A DNA stretch of 64,000 nt, from contig NC_060207.1 of the NCBI RefSeq assembly GCF_021130785.1, positions 191,850,001 to 191,914,000 of the forward strand, given 5' to 3'. A program made the translations under genes and the position numbers. The DNA is from Homalodisca vitripennis (taxonomy: Eukaryota; Arthropoda; Insecta; Hemiptera; Cicadellidae). Under the pieces are notes generated by a model. The model ran no database searches, was not told the DNA's origin, and saw nothing but the letters and a program-made list of their open reading frames with translations. Positions within the stretch are counted from its first letter, which is position 1, and the number at the start of each line of letters is the position of its first letter. Positions 15,649-26,739 of the stretch are shown here, in pieces.

Positions 15649-16279
15649 GTAACAACATGTAATTTTGTATCTTTGGAATGATAACTGCAACAGCAATTTG
15701 GCTAAAACTATTTTTAAGTGGTGCTAAAATCACAGTTTTATAGATGGAACTAAACTATCTCATCAACAAAATCTTACCTGGCCCATTAACACAAGATGAT
15801 AGAGATTTTAGGCTATTGGTGCCAGACTTGAGGAATCATCATCAATACAAACTAGAGGAATATCAAGGTTTAAATTTTTGATAAACACTTATGATCAGAG
15901 AGACAACCTTCTAAGATTTATTTATAGGAGGTCCTCATAAAAATATAGCCTACAGAAATAAGTTATTCTCCAAAATTGGAAACAGCCCTTCGGCGTTAAA
16001 AACAATCCCGTCATCAATATTGCCAGTTTAAACAAAGGGAAAAATTCTCACAAAACCTCTAAAAGTAGTTGGATTGGATTTTAAATCGCTTTCAACCATT
16101 TAGCATACTTTCCTCAGAACAATATACACTGAATAATTAAAACTAATGCTAAGGCTTCAGACTTTTTTAGACCAGAACGCCTCTGCTTTAGCAAAATCAC
16201 TTTGTTGGCTGAAATTTGTTTCTACCAAAAACATATTTGTGGTTATATGCAAGCATAAAACCCATACATCGTATTCCAA
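15649..16279. other. Unique spacer, nothing recognised
   Basis: No coding or repeat structure could be supported. Confidence 0.45.
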
Positions 16280-16400
16280 CAGAAAGCTACAGTGTAAAAG
16301 TCTGTAACAGCGTCAAATTTGAGACACTGCACAACGAAGAAGGTGAACTGAAGCTAAACTCGACATTTACAATGATTCAAATTTCCCACCAGAGCTACGT
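16280..16400 (+). repeat. Right part of a TIR repeat family copy
   Basis: 'ctgtaacagcgtcaaatttg', then 'aaggtgaactgaagctaaac', then 'tcgacatttacaatgattca'. The reverse complement of the last 40 bases resembles the left end of the 32022 copy (aatcaatgtgaatatcgagc, ttagctccagttcac), which is how the terminal inverted repeat was recognised. The left end was not found nearby. Confidence 0.5.
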
Positions 16401-19090
16401 TCTGTGAAAGCTAGAGTTTGGAGAATTGATTAACCAACTGATAGGTTGAAAAAGAATGACTCTAGTCTCTTTCTTCACCACTGCAAAACGAAAAATGTAA
16501 AAATCGCCGTAATGGAACTTTGTGAAGATGAAATCTACTACTTTCTGACCTCGATAAAGCTGTGACAGATTTAAATAGCCTACGAATCGTAAAAGACAAC
16601 CTATTCTATTCCTTAAACAATAACTAATCAGTTGAAACTGAAGCACTCATCCTAATTCGAATTAGAATCTTTAAACTTGACCATTCTGAAATCAACTGCT
16701 CCAAACAGCAGTGTTTCAAAATGGCAAGAATTTAACAACGGTAAACTGAAAGAAGAGAGTAGTTTCAAGAATATTAGACATTCTTGGAAGTACTTAAAAA
16801 TTAAATCTGAAAGAAAAGATCTGGCAGACAAAAATGATCAGTCACAATCAAGACCTTACCAAAAGAGTAATATATGTACGTATGCTAGTAAAATTGAGTA
16901 ATTTCAGTTCTTTTGCTGAAGGTACAATACCAAAAAGTTGTTTTATTGTACCAAACAGTTCCTCAGTTTTGTCTTTCTTTACCATTATTACAAAAGATTA
17001 TTTTATTTTAGTACATTCTGAAGTTTATTAACACAGTCTGTTTTAATTTTTGTTTGTAGTAACACTGATTGTGCTTAAATACTATACAAAAAAATAAAGT
17101 TATGTTTTATACAATTTCCTAATTAAACCAAATTTAGACACATTGTTCAAATTATTTTTATTTAATTTCGAATGGATACAATTTAGTAACTTTTGAACAT
17201 TATTTGTGTTTGAATCTTTTTTATTAAAAAAACTATTTATTAAAATTCATAAACTGATAATTATTCAGTGACCATAATTTACCTGTATTAAGGATGACGC
17301 CTTGGGTATTCAAAAATATCATTATCTCATTAAGTGAAATTACAATATATAATCCAAGAGTTTCTTAATGTCCAAAAATTAAATCTTTAATATTTCTCAA
17401 TCAGCATTGACTTCTTTTGCTCTCTTTATAATCCAGACAATTATTCCTACATTCTATACATTTCCTTACTGAACACAATTCATTCCATCAAATGGCGAAA
17501 AAACCTTCTTATAAACCTCTTTATTCGTTTGTTCAATATAAGGTGAGAACGTAACAGCTATTTTTGACATCATTACCTCATATGACTGATACACAGGAAG
17601 ACGAATATTGAATTGGAATATATTGGAATTTGAATATATAAGACTGAAATAATTTGTTATCTTTACAGTAGTTTCATAGTTATAATACTTTAGAATGTTT
17701 AGAATAATAATGTTTAAAATAAGTACGCGTACATGCTCACGTGTATCCAAAAGAGTATATAGTATTAGTCAGATAGAATACAAAACTTATGTATCATATC
17801 AGATTTTTCTCACTCTGCCAATTATGAGTATTTTCTGTGTTTAAATATTAAAATTCCACTATTTTGAAGTGATCCCGTGAATTTTAAAATAGTTTAACAT
17901 ATTTGTGAATACTAACTCGATAAATCTGTGTATACCGTATCATACTTATTGCTAGTATTTATAAAGTGAGAGAAAATCAAAATTGTCGTTATTGGCACAC
18001 TGTTATTAGGAAAGAATTATTATATAAAAAAAAAGGTTTAGGAACAATTTCATACAGTATTTTGAGAGAATTCAGGGACACTCTGAACAAGAGTATATCA
18101 TATTCACGAGATTACTAAATTCAAAGTACATTTCCTAAAAATTGAAAAGACGCAAATTTTGTCGTAGATTGTTTGTGGGTGAGTCATTAATTTTTACCCG
18201 TTCTGTAATGAGAGGGTTGAGAAGTGAAGGGTTGAAAATCCAATTACATAAGTACGGTCCATTCCAGACTTCTTGACAACCAATAGAACTTCAACACGTT
18301 CTCTACGTTACTGCCAATGCAATTAACCACAATTCCGATAGCTTTATGCTAATTGAAATCATGCTGTCTTTCCTTATTAGCGATCACTTTACATTGCTTC
18401 CAGTGATGTGAATCGTATAGCTTTTAAGATAGAATTATATCCAATGCTATTGCTAAAGAAATATTATTTAAAAGGAAAGTACTAAGTGTAGGATCACGTT
18501 TAAAATACATGATGTGACAATATGGTACTGGACATTTAATAACATGTTTCCTTTAAGATGCTGCGAGCTGTTTTTTTTTTTTTTTTTTTTTCAGTAATTC
18601 GTAATTCACAAGATAATTTCCCAGAAAACAGAAAATGTAAATGCTCCTCGAGCAATTATAGACATTTTAAGTAGGGAATTGAGGTAATCATGCTCAGAAA
18701 AATTGTTAAAGATAACAATTTGAGATTTGTACATCATTTACGAGGCTACCTGAGTTATAGCTTTAGGGAGGGATATATGTTTTATTTATAGAAACAAATT
18801 AATTTCGTTGAAGGCAACATTCTTAAAGACGTAGAATTTCCTTAAATTGTATTTAATTACAAACTAATGAATTCTTTAAGTCTTAAATAAATAAAAGCAT
18901 GTAATTTGTTAAACTCATGTACCTACATGTAACATTTTACATTTTTGTCTCTTAAGTCCTATTTGGATCTGATAACAAAATGCTTAAATTTATTTGTTTA
19001 TTGTCTGTAGTTTAAATTATTTCTTACAAATTATTTTTTGTACTATTCTCTCGTCAGTAATAAGATTATACTTACTAATAAGATCAAGCA
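16401..19090. other. AT-rich spacer, no supported gene
   Basis: Frames at 16395-17031 and 17466-17750 do not resemble known proteins. 18240-18400 is a GC-richer patch with 'gcaattaaccacaa' and 'gctaattgaaatc' that could be a conserved non-coding element. A 21-base T run is listed separately. Confidence 0.4.
18571..18591. repeat. Poly-T run (21 bases)
   Basis: Homopolymer T. Read on the minus strand it could be the A-tail of a retroposed copy, but no recognisable body precedes it. Confidence 0.9.
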
Positions 19091-19096
19091 CAAATA

Positions 19097-19835
19097 TTCG
19101 CTAACGTTCAGCCAAATCCCATGGAATTTTATACATCATTGTGGGATTCAGTGTAACCTATACATAAACGAAGCTTCACGCAAACTTTCAAGCGTAATAG
19201 GATAGTTCTTTTTAGACAACCAAGTAGACAGACAGACAAAAATAAAGTCTATTACCAGCCCATCAAGTGATAGGTTTCGCTAACGCTCAGCCAAATCCCA
19301 TGGAATGTTATACATCATTAGGGGATTCATTGTAACCTATATTATAAACGAAGCTTCACGCAAACTTTCAAGTGTAATAGGATAGTTCTTTTTAGACAAC
19401 CAAGTAGACAGACAGACAAAAATAAAAGTGTATTACCAGCCCATCAAGTGATAGGTTTCGCTAACGCTCAGCCAAATCCCATGGAATGTTATACATCATT
19501 AGGGGATTCATTGTAACCTATATAATAAACGAAGCTTCACGCAAACTTTCAAGTGTAATAGGATAGTTCTTTTTAGACAACCAAGTAGACAGACAGACAA
19601 AAATAAAGTGTATTACCAGCCATCAAGTGATAGGTTTCGCTAACGCTCAGCCAAATCCCACGGAATGTTATACATCATTAGGGGATTCATTGTAACCTAT
19701 ATTATAAACGAAGCTTCACGCAAACTTTCAAGTGTAATAGAATAGTTCTTTTTAGACAACCAAGTAGACAGACAGACAAAAATAAAGTGTATTACCAGCC
19801 CATCAAGTGATAGGCTTCGCTGACGCTCAGCCAAA
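19097..19835 (+). repeat. Tandem array, ~180-bp unit, 4 copies plus partial
   Basis: Units start with 'ttcgctaacg(c/t)tcagcc' at 19097, 19276, 19457 and 19636, giving periods of 179, 181 and 179 bp, with a fifth start at 19816 that stops after 'gctcagccaa'. Each unit carries 'aaatcccatggaatgttata', 'cgaagcttcacgcaaacttt', a 'gacagacagac' tract and 'ccatcaagtgataggtttcg'. Units 2-4 are nearly identical while unit 1 is more diverged, so recent expansion or homogenisation affected the inner units. Short TA-unit indels account for the period changes. The same module occurs singly elsewhere in the window. Confidence 0.95.
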
Positions 19836-20110
19836 AAATAATACTGTAACAAAACTCTAATTTGTTCCAGTCAGAGATTCCTCGTCTCCTCAAAAAAGAA
19901 TCCATAAAGTCAAGGGGTGTTTAAAAAAATGTACAAATAGGCATTTCATGTTTATTTTAAACGTTTACGAACTACATGCTGTAGCCAAAATAATTTTCAG
20001 ATATGCTTTAAAAGTGTATTTGAAATATTATTCTTACATTTTGAGTCCGAATAATAAGATTATTATTAAAGGTTGCACCACCTTGCTCAGATATCATCTC
20101 AGTAACATCG
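19836..20110. other. Spacer, nothing recognised
   Basis: A 65-codon frame at 19948-20145 resembles no known protein. Confidence 0.45.
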
Positions 20111-20360
20111 TAGTGCACTCAATTGTGCATCTGATGACGCAATGAGCATTCCACCATCTATTTATAGGTGTCTCTGATGTCGAAACAAAGTAAAGTTTCG
20201 TTATAAGCTTCTTCGTCGCCGATTTTCTTTGGATCTCTTCAGACGAACATAATTCCAGATTCCAGGAGTCAAGTTTGAGACAGCGTCAGATACCAAACGC
20301 TGCATTAAATGAAAGGTGAACTGAAGCTAAATTTAGCATTCTAGTCTAGCTTAGTTGTAA
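20111..20360 (+). repeat. Copy of the TIR repeat family
   Basis: 'gtgcatctgatgacgcaatg', 'tgtctctgatgtcgaaacaa', 'cttcttcgtcgccgattttc', 'tctcttcagacgaacataat', 'ccagattccaggagtcaag' and 'gacagcgtcagata', then 'aggtgaactgaagctaaatt', follow the same order as 32085-32300. The left inverted repeat seen at 32022 is not evident here. Confidence 0.65.
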
Positions 20361-21079
20361 AGGTTACCTGCGAATTGAACGTACCGAACTCATCAGGATT
20401 TGCTATACATAGATTCAGCTTAGAAAAGACTTAGGAATAAAATGCGATAGCGCTATGCAATACCGTGGTTTCTCACTTTTTGTTACTGAAAGTTAAAATT
20501 TACTGAAATGAAAACAAACCAATATAACAGAGTATCGAAGGACCCAACAGAACTTAACGAAAGGGGTAGCGCACAGACGGAAAAAAGATGAAAAGGCTTA
20601 CTTTTTCTTTTTGACATTAAAATCATTATAGTTCTTTCTTGGACCAAGCCGAAACTATGTACCAAGTTTCAAGTCTCTAGGACATTTCTGTAGAATGTAA
20701 TCGCGTAGTTTTGACTGGTGAGGCGGGCAAGAATAGAGATAGACAGTCTGACAGACTACCTGTAATCCTTTTGGCCCCAAACAGAATTTTTTGGTATTGT
20801 AAAGTTATGTATTGTCATATTCTAGAAAACTAAAGCATTTCAATCAGAAAATTAGAACATAGCCTATTAAAATCCCTAAATTTACAGCCTACAATTATTC
20901 GAACTGTAATTCATATACAGCGACACACTGATAACAGCGCTTAACAAATTAATCATAAGCTCTTATAAAGAAATTCTGCGTTATCCGGAGAGGTTCCTCT
21001 TCAATTGATTGTTTTCATTCCACATCATTATAGAAGCTACGAGTATAAAATTGTTCCCTTAAGGAACTCCATTTCTATG
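20361..21079. other. Spacer with possible old repeat
   Basis: 'tgtaccaagtttcaagtctc' with 'gatagacagtctgacagact' (20655-20755) resembles the gacagacagac section of the 180-bp module family, but only weakly. The left end of the transposon that follows was not found. Confidence 0.3.
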
Positions 21080-22368
21080 GGGGTTACTTAAAGAAATTAT
21101 GGGGGTTTTCTTTCTAGAAATCACACACAGTTAAATCTTGAGATTGGAGTGGCCAATCTAAAAAACCACTTCCATGACCAAAACGGCCATGAATGTTGTC
21201 ATTTAGTAATCGCTTGACAAGATTTGCAAAATGAGGGGAGCACCATCTTGTTGGAAGATTGCTTGATCTATTTGTGGAACTGTAAAATGAGGCAAGACTT
21301 GTTCATTTAAAACCCGTTCATACTTATTCTCATTCATTGTACTGCCTGAAATATCGTAAGATAGCACCCCATCACAACTAACAGCTGCCCAGTAATTCCT
21401 TTTTATTTGAGTAGATTCTGTTCAAGAATGTGTGGATTGTCGATGTTGTAATAATTACAATTATGCCTATTTACAGCACCATTGCGGTAGAAAGTGGACT
21501 CGTCTGAAAAAACAATTGGAGTATGTCAATTAGTATCTAGCTCATGAAATTCAATGATAAGAGAACAAAATTCCACTCTTCTGTCCAGATCATCTTCAAG
21601 AAGATTATGGACCAAGTGACTTTTGTAAAATGTAATTTTGTTTTTCTTTAATTATTCTCTGTTCTAAAGACTTTGGAACATCAGTTTCAAGTTCAGCCTT
21701 CCTTAGTGATTTCGGTTTACCTGGAGAGCGGAGCGTTGCATACTAGTACTTCTCTTTCCTCATTTGATCCTCTAGAGTACTTTTTTACGACACTTCCAGT
21801 TTCTAACAAAAGATTTTTCCACTTAGTTATTGTTGGATTTATAGGTGGTTCAACCCCTGGTAGGAAACCTGAAATTGTCTAATTGCTTCTGTAATGATGC
21901 CAAAAGCATTGCTATAAATGTGTAATGCTTGTACATTTATAGCAAAATGGGCCTGAATTAACAAAAAGAGCCCACTCACTTTTTGTTTCAACATTAAAAG
22001 CCAGTTCTCGAACCTCAATATCAGTAAAAATGTAATGGAGGAGGTTAGGTTATGTTTTTATAGCACAAGCAATATTCTTCAATAAAACAGCTGTTTTCAA
22101 CAATGGCCGTTATTAAACAGCAGTTCTTTAAAACTGGGACGCAGTAATCAAATCAGGTAATTAAAACAATGAATTTTTATAGGAAGCAAAATGGTAAAAT
22201 GTTCAATGTGTCACCGTTTTGTTTCTACAATTGTTAGGGAGCTTTAATTTTCAAAGAATATTTTTAAAACCTACTTTATTAATTGTGTAGTGTTTGAAAA
22301 TGTTCGATGCATAAATGGGCAAGTAATATAAAATCAAAGTGTTGAACTCTTCGTCGGACACTCTGTAT
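21080..22368 (-). mobile_element. Decayed IS630/Tc1/mariner-type DNA transposon
   Basis: The element runs on the minus strand. Its right (5') end is marked by 'tacagagtgtccgacgaaga' (minus strand, about 22349-22368), which has the form of the terminal repeats of mariner-like elements (ACAGNGTGTCC). A broken transposase gene follows between about 22040 and 21115. No matching left terminal repeat was found downstream of the coding part, and sequence after the last catalytic aspartate is disrupted, so the 3' end is probably deleted. Confidence 0.7.
21115..22040 (-). pseudogene. DDE/D transposase pseudogene (mariner-like)
   Basis: In order on the minus strand: an N-terminal helix-turn-helix piece with IRQF and TITKWKNLLLETGSV (about 21880-21780); a DDRRVEFC segment; IVFSDESTFYRNGAVNRHN with the first catalytic aspartate (about 21530-21480); NYWAAVSCDGVLSYDISG (about 21400); VPQIDQAIFQQDGAP with the second catalytic aspartate (about 21260); and DWPLQSQDLTVCDF with the third (about 21115-21150). 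Transposases of this superfamily cut and paste the element at TA sites. This copy is dead: stop codons interrupt it (for example TGA just before HTPIVFSDE), one base is missing inside the QDGAPPHF box so that the frame shifts, and the C-terminus after CDF is lost in stops. Confidence 0.85.
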
Positions 22369-24485
22369 TTAATCAATCTGAAATTGTGATATTGTTGCCC
22401 TTGAAATCATGAGTACTAGAGGACCTTCTGACAATCTCTATATATTAAACGCAATGTCTCACTCACTCACTACTAAGTCTCGATGTATTTGATAGTTGAA
22501 ATTTGACATACGTCTACTTCATGATAACTATAGAAAAAGTAAACATTTTCATAATTATCAACCACCCATAAAGGTTTAAATCGAGTTTGAATCTGGATGA
22601 AACATTATCATAGAGCTCCATCACTTGTCCACAGCGCTTACACAATCTTTGCGAAAACATACGATAGCATAATTTAGAAGATGTTTTTGAAACAAATCAT
22701 AAACAACGTAATTCAACCTGAATTATTGCTGAAACTAAAATCCAGTTTTTGAAAACAAAAAACAAGTATCTGCATTATTACAGCTAACTCAAACCAAACC
22801 AAGCATCATAACTTAACCTAAATGTTACTATTTTAAATTCCTTACAATGTAAAATAAGTCAAAATATTTGAATAAATGGACCGTGATATGCTGTTGGAAA
22901 AGTTCAATAACTTAATGGTGGCACTTTAGAAACTTTCGATAAACCTTCACTGGCCATGATCCCCAGAGCCCTAAACCACCCCTCGTTCCAAAGTTTATAT
23001 ATTTATGCTACATACGTGGTGCTATATTTATGGAGTTATTACCCAGCGATGACCTTGCTGTTTGAATGAGGTTGTACATAAGTAGCAGGATGCAAATTAT
23101 CAAGATTATGCTAATATAAATAATCTGTAAACCACCGTGGGATTGACACATCTGATCAAATGATCGGGAAGAGAAATTTTACTCAGGGAAGGAAGTAATT
23201 CTGGGGCCCGATTCTGTACAACTTGTACACGGACGATGACCATGCTTGTTTGCAAAACTGCATTGCTCGTCCATATAAAGATGATTTGCAATTCCATATC
23301 TCTATGAGTCATACATAATAAGAATCATTAGTTAATTGAATCATAACTTACAAAAACTTGTGAGATGATCAGTGGTTAATGGTCTAAAATTCAATGTTTA
23401 TTAGTGTCTCACTTATCAAAATTTTAGACATTGCCCCACCTCGTTTAGTACATTCACGTAGTCATACACTAAACGAGTAAATGTAGCGAGCTGTTCATGC
23501 TGAATGTCAAGAATTAGATGGTCTGTGACAAGGCTAGAACTCTTTAGCTTGTATCGTATATAGGTCTTACTCTCAGTGTCATACTAGTATAAGCGGGTTG
23601 CGGATGGCTGAGCATATTGTACAAATTAAAAATATACTGCCAAAAACCACATAGGAACACTTCGACTGTCATTGATTCTTGCATAGCAGATCTTATCTTC
23701 TCTTGGTAAATTAAACAAATAATCTATTCATCATCAATATATTCAGCATATGTCAACAGATTTCAGTGGTAACTTTAAAAAGGCAGAATAACTTTACCAT
23801 ACGGTTCATTTTCGTAGGTTTTCGATCACGTGACTGCCTGTCATACCATATGCATGGTGCTAAGTCACAAAATCTCTATCCACTGAAGAAACTTCAGCAC
23901 TTAAGAAGTTATACTTATTTATGTATTGAGTTAAGTAAAATTTAAAAATGGGTTGTCATTAGTATTTGATGGTTGCCAAGAACTTGATAACATTCCTACT
24001 ATACTGTGGGAGCATAATAGATGAGAAGTGACTGACAGCAATTAGTCGCTTCTATATTAGGGAATTCACTCCAATCACTTACATGCGTTTAAGCTATAAG
24101 ACAGGTTATTTAGCAGTGTTAGTGAAGACTATCATTTGGGAGGGTGGTATTTACATAAAAGATCAATTGATTTGATATCTACTGTATTCACATTCATTTA
24201 TAAATATACGAGTAAATTACAGTAAAAGTTTTTTCAAAACTTGGTCGATTTAAGTCATTGTACAAGTAAGTTGTAATATCAAACTCCTTCTTTATAGAAT
24301 CTCCTCTACGAAAGGATGAGTAAGAGAAGGCATGTAGCTAGGAGTATGTATTTTTTGTCCTTTTGCCTCTAATGTATTATCAATATTACAACCCTGCTTT
24401 CAACATGATACTGTACCTATTCAAATGTTGAAATTGGTAATAGTTATAAACGTGCCAAAAATTAATTCTTTTCTGATTTATGGTT
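22369..24485. other. Spacer, no supported gene
   Basis: Mixed composition. 22930-23000 and 23040-23310 are GC-richer, with a 68-codon minus frame (23106-23312) of unknown nature. No splice-bounded exon or repeat pair was identified. Confidence 0.4.
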
Positions 24486-24508
24486 ACAATAAGATTTCTA
24501 TACTTTGA

Positions 24509-24556
<48 letters not shown>

Positions 24557-24574
24557 TCAAAGTATAGAAATTTT

Positions 24575-24579
<5 letters not shown>
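24486..24579. repeat. Hairpin: 29-bp inverted repeat around (TA)n
   Basis: Left arm 24486-24514 (acaataagatttctatactt...) and right arm 24551-24579 (...aagtatagaaattttattgt) are reverse complements with one mismatch. The interior is pure TA, so the whole block can fold as one long hairpin. Confidence 0.9.

Positions 24580-24641
<62 letters not shown>
24580..24641. repeat. (TA)n microsatellite
   Basis: About 31 TA units, directly abutting the right arm of the preceding hairpin. Confidence 0.95.
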
Positions 24642-24644
<3 letters not shown>

Positions 24645-25242
24645 AGTATTTCCGTGTTTAGACCCATATATGACACATAGGTAAACGAGAACTAATATGA
24701 ATTGTATTTGTACAAAACCTAGTTTTTCATGGAATTTCTCCTCGGAAATTTATAATAAGCAGCGTTAATTTTGACGAGGATCCAAATGGGTAAGTTGTGA
24801 AAAAGTACAAATATTGAGCAATATTTTTCTTTAACCAAATTTCTTAAGACTGATACACAAAATTGAACAGTGGCAGAGTTAATATTTGTAAGTTTCAAAA
24901 GTTAAACGTTGCAGTAAAAACAATGTTCAATTTTTACTATTGTAATTTTATTCTCCAGCAATTTGTATGAAACTTCACGCCATTCATAAATGTCATACCC
25001 AAATAAATAAACTAAATAGGCCTATTGTTGTTATTTAGGCCTGCATAAATACAACAAGTAGAACTATAAGAAATAAAAAAATTACTATTTTTAAAGGATT
25101 AACGTAAACAAACAAAATGACTATAAAGGATTATATGTAGGTAAACAATAATGTTAAAGCATTAATATTATGTTATTATTTCATCGCGTTATATTATTGC
25201 GTGGTTATTTGATTATGGTAAGAACAAAACAGTCTTCTAATG
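24642..25242. other. AT-rich spacer, nothing recognised
   Basis: No feature could be supported. Confidence 0.5.
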
Positions 25243-25375
25243 ACTTTATCTTTTACTGAAAAGAATACTTTGTAATTGTTATTTGTGTAGCGTAATAAGC
25301 TGATTATATTATAATTTCGTTTAAAGTTACGCAAATAACAATTACCAAGAATTCTTCTCAGTAAAAGATAAAAGT
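25243..25375. mobile_element. MITE-like hairpin element
   Basis: Imperfect inverted arms of about 50 bp: 25243-25295 (actttatcttttactgaaaa, then gtaattgttatttg, ending gcgtaa) and 25327-25375 (ttacgcaaataacaattac, ending agtaaaagataaaagt). A loop of about 31 bp separates them. The size and symmetry suit a miniature inverted-repeat element or foldback. No second copy was seen in the window, so mobility is inferred. Confidence 0.6.
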
Positions 25376-26555
25376 GACTTTATTTAAATATTACATGCAA
25401 TGGCATTTTCAACCTGTTGGAGTTTATTATGATGCAAGTTAAGAACAAAAACATAACAAATAATTATTTATAAATAATTAATTTTATTTCTAAAACGTAT
25501 TTATTTGCATTGACAAGAAATATCCAGAGATCGTCAGACGAAGACAAACATGAAATGAGACGGAAGTCTGTTTACAAGTCTATTTTCAACCAATGCATTG
25601 ATATTATCACAACTTCGTTAATTTGTTTTCTAATTACAGAAGTTATTGAGGCTTACTATAATATTCGCATTTCTAATTGTGGAAGTATTTCTTTCATGAC
25701 GTAATTATTTACCATCCAAGTTTTGTTTCAATGAAAGGTTATTCACATTTATAATTCCAGAAATTTATCGTCAAAGTATATTCATACTGTTTTGAGCTAC
25801 AAGTTACTATATGTGACTTGAAAACTTTTGCTTACAAACAAAACGAAATGTTTGCTCTGTTTTGTCAAAATTCCTACATAAGGCAAACACAATAAAAAAA
25901 TACTCTATTTTTAACCTACATATAGTAATCGTCCCTTTTTTAAGTTAAACAACTTTAAAATTATCCAAAATATAAACAAACGTTAACAATTTCATTGCTC
26001 CCATGAATACAAATTCATCGTACAAATTCATAAATCGTTCAAATTGTTAAACATTTGTGAAAACTAAGTTATAACAGAGATTTACCTGGTAAACTGAAAA
26101 TTTGTGTATAAAATTTACCAAACAGAGCGAATATAAATATCTGGTTTACCTATCAATTAGTAATAATTATATCATAATAAATTTAATAGTGTAATGGAAT
26201 TTTTTCATAGCTTATAAAATCTAAATTTACACCTACCAAAATTGTCAAATGGTTTACTACCGTAAAATAGTTAATTTATAAAAACTTAAACTGCCTTTCT
26301 AAGGTAAAGACATAGGCTATGCATTTGAGTATGTGCATAGTCCTAAAGCAAATCTATAAGATATTAACTATGCTCATTTTATTTGTTTAATATTCACAGA
26401 ATATATTTTAGAATATTATCTCTCAATAAGAAATAATTTGTTATCATTATAATTTGGGTTGTGAAAAGATCTCACTTAATACGATCAGTATTAAAACGAA
26501 TCTTAAATCGTATAATGCCTGCTCGAAATAAAAACATGTTTCATTATTCAGAGGG
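25376..26555. other. AT-rich spacer, nothing recognised
   Basis: A 64-codon plus frame at 25510-25704 has no recognisable features. The remainder is AT-rich. Confidence 0.45.
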
Positions 26556-26739
26556 TTCCTTTGCAGTGTAGAAGCACACTTGAGGTCGAGGAAGTCTCCC
26601 TTCTTGAAGAACGGGTCCAGTACTTTTTCCCACTCACCACTTGACGGGTTGTAGCAGCTTACATCTCAATCTTCCTGTCGCCTTCTTTATGCTTGTCCAC
26701 TGAAGCAAAGTAGGCCACCTTCAGACAGGAAGTACGAAT
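26556..26739 (-). pseudogene. Frameshifted kelch-like coding relic
   Basis: A GC-richer block with coding character on the minus strand. After an acceptor-like 'gtaaaccacccag' (ending at 26740) the frame reads IRTSCLKVAYFASVDKHKEG, then DRKIEM, and hits TAA. One frame away it continues CYNPSSGEWEKVLDPFF and KKGDFLDLKCAST. The [VE]-CYNP-x5-W spacing resembles a kelch-repeat blade, in which YNP/YDP is followed by a conserved tryptophan; kelch proteins are often adaptors for cullin-3 ubiquitin ligases. The break is consistent with one lost base near 26660. It is either a pseudogene exon or a fragment of a duplicated gene; no other blades were found nearby. Confidence 0.4.

Noticed and set aside
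19097..19835. CRISPR array
   Set aside because: The units are contiguous ~180-bp tandem repeats without spacers, in a eukaryotic setting.
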